A DNA stretch of 64,000 nucleotides from Icerya purchasi (Eukaryota > Arthropoda > Insecta > Hemiptera > Monophlebidae): positions 418,942,557 through 419,006,556 of the forward strand of contig CM077115.1 in NCBI GenBank assembly GCA_039619475.1, in the 5' to 3' direction. Below the pieces are notes generated by a model. It had not been told where the DNA came from and did no database searches. It saw nothing but the letters and a program-made list of their open reading frames with translations. Numbering within the stretch: position 1 is the first letter of the stretch; each line of letters opens with the position of its first letter. Positions 60,501-64,000 of this stretch are shown here, one piece after another. A program made the position numbers and the translations under genes.

Positions 60501-63033
60501 TTTGCACTGCATAATTAAGGGGCTGCTTAAAGAGAATTTTACTGTAACCAGAATTAATTACGAAATAAACCTTATTTGCGATGATTAATTAATTTTCAAA
60601 TCGAAATTGTCTGGCATCATTTGAGCTGCGAAGGTTAATATGTGCTCTATTAATGCTTACAATATGTTGTTATTATAATATTCTATAATAATTATTAATA
60701 CATATAGTTTTTAGTGTTATCACTATTATTATAACTAGGTTATTACATCTGGTGAGCGAAAACTAAAATTATATGAATTTATAGTGTGCCTAAACTTTAA
60801 TTTTAATTATAGTTATGTTTATAAACGCATATTTATTACGCAAGAATTGTAAAAGCCAACGCTATAGTATATGTCAATAAAACAGTGTTTTTTCTTTTTT
60901 AAAAAATAGGAAATAAAATTTATTATAATACTAGTTGGCAAACGTGGTAATTAAATTTGTAACCGTATATTACGGAGATTTTGTTTTAATTATATCTGAT
61001 CTTATACCGTTTTACTTTTGGTTTCTATATTTATGTCACATTTGGTTTTTCTTTTATTTTTAACTAAGATTTGCGCATAGTGTTTATGTTTTCTCATTAG
61101 TCTCATTATTTAGGAGCCTTTAAAATTATTTTCTTTTAAGTTTATATTTCCGTAACAGTTACATTTTTCTTTTTCCTTTTGTTTATTATCTTATTATATA
61201 ATTCTCCGATCGCCTCAGAATCTGAGTAGGTGATCTAAGTCCATGTAGTTGGGTCAGTGTTAACACCGAGTCCATTTAAAAAAAAAAAATATATATATAT
61301 ATATATATAATTTTCATTTCTTATTTCTACTATTTGCGCTATGAAGCGCATTTATAGATTTCTAATGTCAGTAATAATAATAATAATAATAAATGATTTG
61401 ATTTGAGAATATAGGTGTCGCCCATGATACAAGGCAATCAACATCGTAAAGCGAAATATATAGAAATGTACAAATTCACAAATTAATATGTTCTAGAATT
61501 TACGGAATTTTAATTTATCCACTCTTCAATTATTTACCGATAAAATCTTTAAAGTCTCGTAAAATATGTAATTTCAATAAATTTTATGGAATACACTATT
61601 AACTTCATACTGAAAAAACGATATGAACCTTTATTTCCTGAAAATATTAATAAACTAAGATAATTTACTTACTCTAAAAATCGTTCTAGATATCGACGAC
61701 TGCACACGCTCCAAGTAATTTTTCCACTTCCCAAAGTCGGTGACATTAAATAACCTGAAGGATCGCAGCTATTATCCGCCGATACACCATCGTGCCGCAT
61801 ACCTAGGCTAATTGAAAAGTGAAATTATATTAACTATCGAATCCTTAAAAGTTATTTAATTTGTTTTCTTTTTAATCTCTTTATTTTTTAAAATACTTGT
61901 TGGATCTAAGTGATACAGAAACTTCTAGAAAATATATTTTATAAAATCAATGAATTCTGTTCATCTCATTAAGCTGCATTCATTTATACGATGATATTTC
62001 AATGGTGAAGAATATAAGTAGAACAGTCAAACCGTATGAGAAAAATCACTTTTGTCGTACCCCTTACATTCTTTCTAGGTTGGACTACTGTTTTTATATA
62101 TACGGCAACTCTTCTAAGTCTCTTCTGTTAAATTCCTACAATTCTCTTCGACACAAAATCACTCCCTTTGTTCATCTGCAGATCCTATCTACGTCTTCCC
62201 TTTTTTTCCTCTAGAATCTATAGCTGTGTACTGCTCAATTTTTCACAACTGGCGTTTTACTCCCAACGGAATTCCAGTTTTATCTTTCATTTCTGTTCGG
62301 CTTATCACTTTTTCTCCCTATATTTTCTTCTATGACAAATCACCGTACTTTTCTCTTAATTATTTCAGTCTCTTACATCCCCTTCGTGTATTTCATATGT
62401 CAAGTTCTGTTAAATTCCTTTCTCATTCCATAGTTAGATCTGAATTTCACATGGTTTTGAATTCCTCATATCCCAATCACGCCGTTATTTTTACTGATAG
62501 GTCTAAGATAGCTGGTGAAGTTAGAGCCGCCTTTATTTTTCCTTCTTATAACCACTCTGAATCCGTTAAACTTCCTTCCTTCTATTCTATATTTACTGCT
62601 GAATCTGCCGCCATACTTTATGCAATTCTTTTTATCTCTTCCTTTTCCTTCCTTTCAGATAAATTTTCGGGGGAAGTTCCAAGTGAAAAAGTATACAATA
62701 ATGTCGTTATGCACAAAAATTATCGCGTAACGAAAAAAATAGTAAAATTGCCAATATTTAAGTAAAAGAATTCCGAAGAAAATCGAAAAATGAGTCGGAC
62801 AAAGGCTGTTGGCAAATTTCAATTATAACCAAAAGTTGTGCGATACGCGTAGCACGAATTATATTGTCAACTCGAGTGTCACGTATGGGTTTTAATATAG
62901 ATAATAATAGCGAATGTATTGATATACTTATGTCCTATTTCATGAGCGACAACGTAGGCACTTTCAAAATGTCTCCCTTCATTGACTGTACAACTGCTAG
63001 TTGTAGTGCACATACCAGCTACAGGAGCCAAAC
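45346..63033 (-). CDS. ADAMTS-type metalloprotease gene, partial (12 exons)
   Basis: Twelve minus-strand exons join in frame through GT-AG introns to about 598 codons. In order they encode the zinc-binding helix HEIGHNLGMRHD of an M12B metalloprotease (its last residues split across an intron), a disintegrin-like segment ([29 protein letters not shown]), a first thrombospondin-1 module, a cysteine-rich region, a Ser/Thr-rich linker, a second atypical thrombospondin-like module, a second cysteine-rich block and the start of a spacer. The layout resembles insect ADAMTS-A-like proteins, which are secreted and cut extracellular-matrix proteins. Signal peptide, prodomain and most of the protease lie beyond 64000; the 3' end was not found. 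All visible catalytic residues (His, Glu, His, His) are intact, so the enzyme looks functional. Introns from about 100 bp to 3.6 kb carry mobile elements. Confidence 0.88.
45625..45743. repeat. Perfect 44-bp inverted repeat (hairpin), 31-nt loop
   Basis: The arms 45625-45668 and 45700-45743 are exact reverse complements, for example aaacaaactatcgaaacaga against tctgtttcgatagtttgttt. The loop contains tcggcatgtttcaaaagg. It lies in the ADAMTS intron between exons l and k. It could be a foldback element or a small-RNA precursor; nothing in the sequence decides. Confidence 0.9.
46788..46945 (-). CDS. ADAMTS exon k: second cysteine-rich block
   Basis: Acceptor tatcgcag|ATGATC, donor TGTTTG|gtaagt; 158 bp. 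It encodes [33 protein letters not shown] and AYCINGKCL, a cysteine-rich pattern parallel to exon h. Confidence 0.9.
47140..47251 (-). CDS. ADAMTS exon j
   Basis: Acceptor aatgcag|GTTTGC, donor AAATG|gtaact; 112 bp. It encodes [20 protein letters not shown] then [16 protein letters not shown], closing the second module and leading to the second cysteine-rich block. It was too short for a standalone open-frame search; the phase fit on both sides supports it. Confidence 0.82.
47532..48207. mobile_element. Candidate hAT-like element enclosing a truncated MITE
   Basis: The left end CAGGCGCGGATCTAG and the right end, inverse of CAAGCGCGGATCTAAG, are followed inward on both sides by a GGGGRAGGTCA motif. 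The interior is AT-rich and non-coding. The 8-mers outside (actgtgat and actagacc) do not match, so target-site support is lacking. A family 1 MITE fragment lies inside. Confidence 0.5.
48038..48164. mobile_element. hAT-type MITE, family 1, copy 3 (truncated)
   Basis: Starts CATGGGCGTCGCCAGC and follows the inverse of copy 1 through ccttgaaactttttaatcaa and cataggcgcgtaatcatg, then diverges near 48164. The far end is missing. Confidence 0.8.
49117..49473 (-). CDS. ADAMTS exon i: Ser/Thr linker and second thrombospondin-like module
   Basis: 357 bp, phase 0 at both ends; donor AAACAG|gtaaaa is clear. The acceptor is chosen as atgtag|GAATTT because it yields EFTC directly after the preceding GICR and keeps the frame open; aag|TTAATT and ggag|GAATTT further in are alternatives. 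It encodes a Ser/Thr-rich linker ([15 protein letters not shown]), then [20 protein letters not shown] and [14 protein letters not shown]. Confidence 0.8.
51230..51363 (-). CDS. ADAMTS exon h: cysteine-rich region, second part
   Basis: Acceptor ttttcag|CTGCCG, donor TGTAGA|gtaatt; 134 bp, after a short intron of about 100 bp. It encodes [26 protein letters not shown] and [10 protein letters not shown], the C.(V/L)(W/Y)CF ... PDGT.C ... YC..G.C pattern of ADAMTS cysteine-rich domains. Confidence 0.92.
51466..51580 (-). CDS. ADAMTS exon g: cysteine-rich region, first part
   Basis: Acceptor aaatgcag|TGCAGT, donor CCGATC|gtaagt; 115 bp. It encodes [20 protein letters not shown], continuing to [10 protein letters not shown]. 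It follows the preceding exon across an intron that hosts the mariner copy. Confidence 0.85.
52453..52510. mobile_element. Possible MITE terminus
   Basis: CAGTGGCGGATCCCCGGGG followed by paired G- and C-runs has the look of the hAT MITE tips elsewhere in the window. I found no partner end. Confidence 0.25.
52824..54122 (-). mobile_element. mariner transposon (DD34D type), complete but dead
   Basis: Inverted ends of about 30 bp (CGAGRGYGRYCCCARAARTA, then CCTGGCCT) are flanked by TA at 52822-52823 and 54123-54124. The 1299-bp length is typical for mariner. It sits in the ADAMTS intron between exons f and g, in the same orientation as the gene. Confidence 0.93.
52892..53939 (-). pseudogene. 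mariner transposase, inactivated
   Basis: The start [20 protein letters not shown] is at 53939. It includes the paired helix-turn-helix ([13 protein letters not shown] near 53640). FITMD near 53470 holds the first catalytic aspartate; a frameshift follows immediately. [19 protein letters not shown] resumes near 53355. [12 protein letters not shown] replaces the catalytic HxDNAPAH aspartate with glycine, and [11 protein letters not shown] replaces the conserved YSPDLAPxDYF, so the last aspartate is lost too. A further shift precedes the C-terminus ending at 52892. Confidence 0.9.
55191..55257 (-). CDS. ADAMTS exon f: end of first thrombospondin module
   Basis: Acceptor ttttttag|GCCTG, donor GCACAA|gtatgt; 67 bp. 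It encodes [18 protein letters not shown], completing the module with the GG..C.G....R.C pattern. Confidence 0.92.
55754..55960 (+). CDS. Candidate small secreted protein (68 residues), uncertain
   Basis: Single-exon plus-strand frame in an ADAMTS intron. It begins [20 protein letters not shown], a basic start followed by a hydrophobic stretch ending near VSG like a signal peptide; the remaining 40 residues have one cysteine midway and one near the end. No promoter, homology or splice evidence; open frames of this size arise by chance. Confidence 0.15.
   Translation: MKKINTKLHTFVSVYLSIIFISVTEVSGMNIYGETKRFGFYGNTFMSEMIANNLAKQLRCKLLYMCLW
56285..56555 (-). repeat. Dispersed repeat, copy 2
   Basis: Reverse-orientation relative of 33025-33365: it shares ttatacaaagtatagaagag, the ccccttgtgagaccaaaatgg end and the opposed cgtaattcttag / taagaatgacg motifs. 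It has no coding potential. Confidence 0.6.
56569..57130 (-). mobile_element. Tc1-like transposon remnant
   Basis: Minus reading [20 protein letters not shown] then [20 protein letters not shown] (about 56815-56998) matches the C-terminus of Tc1 transposases, with one stop between. AAGTACTTGCACACC at 56575, AAGTATTTGCACAC at 56743 and the inverse of AGGTATTTGCATACC at about 57105 look like outer, inner and opposite terminal repeats of the IR/DR type. Confidence 0.7.
57363..57391. repeat. (AAT)n microsatellite
   Basis: About nine AAT trinucleotides in an ADAMTS intron. Confidence 0.85.
58104..58306 (-). CDS. ADAMTS exon e: first thrombospondin type-1 module
   Basis: Acceptor ggaacag|TGGTGC, donor CCCAG|gtaatc; 203 bp. 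It encodes [11 protein letters not shown], then [20 protein letters not shown] and SARRCNNP. The usual CS.TCG core is replaced by the longer C..SCLYG...GSTGIM form. Confidence 0.92.
58617..58759 (-). CDS. ADAMTS exon d: disintegrin-like domain
   Basis: Acceptor tttacag|GCAAAT, donor AAAAAG|gtaaaa; 143 bp. It encodes [22 protein letters not shown] and [15 protein letters not shown], the HPALxGTxCG motif preceding the first thrombospondin module. Confidence 0.92.
58902..59008 (-). CDS. ADAMTS exon c: start of disintegrin-like domain
   Basis: Acceptor actttag|AAGC, donor GCAAT|gtgagt; 107 bp. It encodes SECLMDKG ... [11 protein letters not shown], matching the ADAMTS CLxD ... LPG...D...QC pattern. 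Confidence 0.9.
61673..61807 (-). CDS. ADAMTS exon b: third zinc ligand and Met-turn region
   Basis: Acceptor aattag|CCTAGG, donor TTAGA|gtaagt; 135 bp. It encodes [14 protein letters not shown], then [16 protein letters not shown] (the Met-turn methionine) and [12 protein letters not shown], the usual end of the protease domain. Confidence 0.92.
62000..62665 (+). mobile_element. I-like retrotransposon fragment, copy E (reverse transcriptase end to RNase H)
   Basis: Plus reading [20 protein letters not shown] (end of the polymerase) is followed after a gap by [16 protein letters not shown] (first RNase H aspartate) and [16 protein letters not shown] (catalytic glutamate). Frameshifts break it. 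It lies antisense in the ADAMTS intron between exons a and b, and covers a part of the family missing from the other copies in this window. Confidence 0.7.
62928..63033 (-). CDS. ADAMTS exon a: metalloprotease active-site helix
   Basis: Acceptor atcatag|GTTTGG, donor CATAA|gtatat; 106 bp, entering with two bases and leaving with two. It encodes [20 protein letters not shown] then [14 protein letters not shown], with the first two zinc histidines and the catalytic glutamate. The AA at the donor completes an Asn codon with the next exon. Confidence 0.9.
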
Positions 63034-63407
63034 CTATGATAAACAGACGTACGTTGATTTAAGCGAAATTCGTTTTTATTTAAATTAAAATTAACGAGCG
63101 AAACAAGATAGACCAGCCTCCGATTACATATCTACCGCAGTTCTGTTTATAAAATTAAAATGTATATGGCAGGAAAAATAGATACGTTTAAAACTTCTAG
63201 TTGCAAAAATAGTTAAATTTTAGTCGCGCAGAACCTTGACACTGATAGAATGAAAAATATGTTTACCTTTCTTTTTCATTTTAAAAGTAAATAATCGTGT
63301 TAAAGAAATACTAAAAAAAATTGCAACCCTCGTTTTTATAACTTCTAATTGAAGGAACATAATTTTAGATATTATACGCCGCGCGCGTGCACGCGCCCAC
63401 ACGCCCA

Positions 63408-63449
<42 letters not shown>

Positions 63450-64000
63450 CTGATACGAATTTCAATTTTACATTCCTGTTGTTGCGGCGGTGAACTTTAG
63501 GCTTTTTTTTCTTTGAGATTTTATTTCTGTATTCATCACAGGAAGTAGAAAATATGAATAAAAAAGAACAGAATTTGAAATCACGGGGTTTGAAAAACAA
63601 TTAAATTAAATTTGTCCGATGAACCCGACAACTTCTGTGTTAAGAAAACTCGCATTTTATAAATTATGTTTTATTATGAAAAACTCTTTTTTCTTTTTTT
63701 TCTTCCTTGGGCAGAAAAATGCTGAAATTATACACACAAAAAAAAACGAATATCAGTATGACTTGATTTTCGAAATTTTTAACTAGATTCTAAAAATGTA
63801 CTTCAACGAACGGCATGGTGCGGCTAACGAAATTTATATATAAGGTCTATCACGGCTTAACTGGAATAATAACTACGTATTGACGGACAATTAATGAATC
63901 AGTCGCGACCGTTTCTCGATATTCACATCGCAGCACTTAGAGAACAATTAAAAGTCGTCGCAAGAATTATCTTTATTCTCATACGAAAAACATCTAACAA
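63034..64000. other. ADAMTS intron sequence at window edge
   Basis: No upstream metalloprotease exon found; it should lie beyond 64000. A (TA)n run at 63411-63441 is preceded by a GC-rich alternating purine/pyrimidine stretch (cgcgcgcgtgcacgcgccc). Confidence 0.5.

Overview
The window looks like nuclear DNA of an arthropod, most likely an insect with a large, AT-rich, transposon-laden genome. The evidence is an ADAMTS gene split into many small exons, GT-AG introns carrying numerous decayed elements, and an insect-like transposon set (mariner, piggyBac, pogo, hAT MITEs, jockey and I-like non-LTR elements). No bacterial-style operon, CRISPR array, convincing tRNA or rRNA is visible. The species cannot be named from the sequence; a hemipteran is only a guess.

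Left part (1-10.9 kb): non-coding AT-rich DNA with a 284-bp hAT-type MITE (1761-2044), a decayed hAT/DUF4371 transposase (about 3.5-4.6 kb), remnants of non-LTR reverse transcriptase (5.4-5.9 kb), and 5'-truncated I-like retrotransposon pieces (7.9-10.8 kb).

Centre-left (10.95-21.98 kb): the most striking locus. A plus-strand gene has a giant open exon (12098-20740) whose core is 46 perfectly length-conserved copies of a 53-residue (159-bp) Ser/Thr/Asp/Asn-rich unit. Non-repetitive helical-looking segments lie on either side, a candidate 81-bp upstream exon precedes it, and a 750-bp terminal exon follows. Within the array a block of exactly 19 units (3021 bp) occurs twice and agrees at every diagnostic position checked. 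The array is also open on the opposite strand. I recognise no known family.

Centre (24.3-39.6 kb): a transposon graveyard. It contains a piggyBac with its terminal repeats and a hAT MITE nested inside, two I-like retrotransposon tails joined head to tail, a second hAT MITE, and a roughly 6-kb jockey-type element. The jockey element has been interrupted by a pogo-like element and by another hAT MITE. From 39.6 to 44.5 kb I see no gene.

Right part (45.3-64 kb): twelve consecutive minus-strand exons, all in compatible splice phases, encode part of a secreted ADAMTS-type metalloprotease: zinc helix, disintegrin-like segment, thrombospondin-1 module, cysteine-rich region, a second atypical thrombospondin/cysteine-rich pair, and the start of a spacer. 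The 5' exons lie beyond the right edge and the 3' exons are not found. Its introns hold a dead mariner, a Tc1-like remnant, hAT-like MITE ends, an I-like fragment and a perfect 44-bp hairpin.
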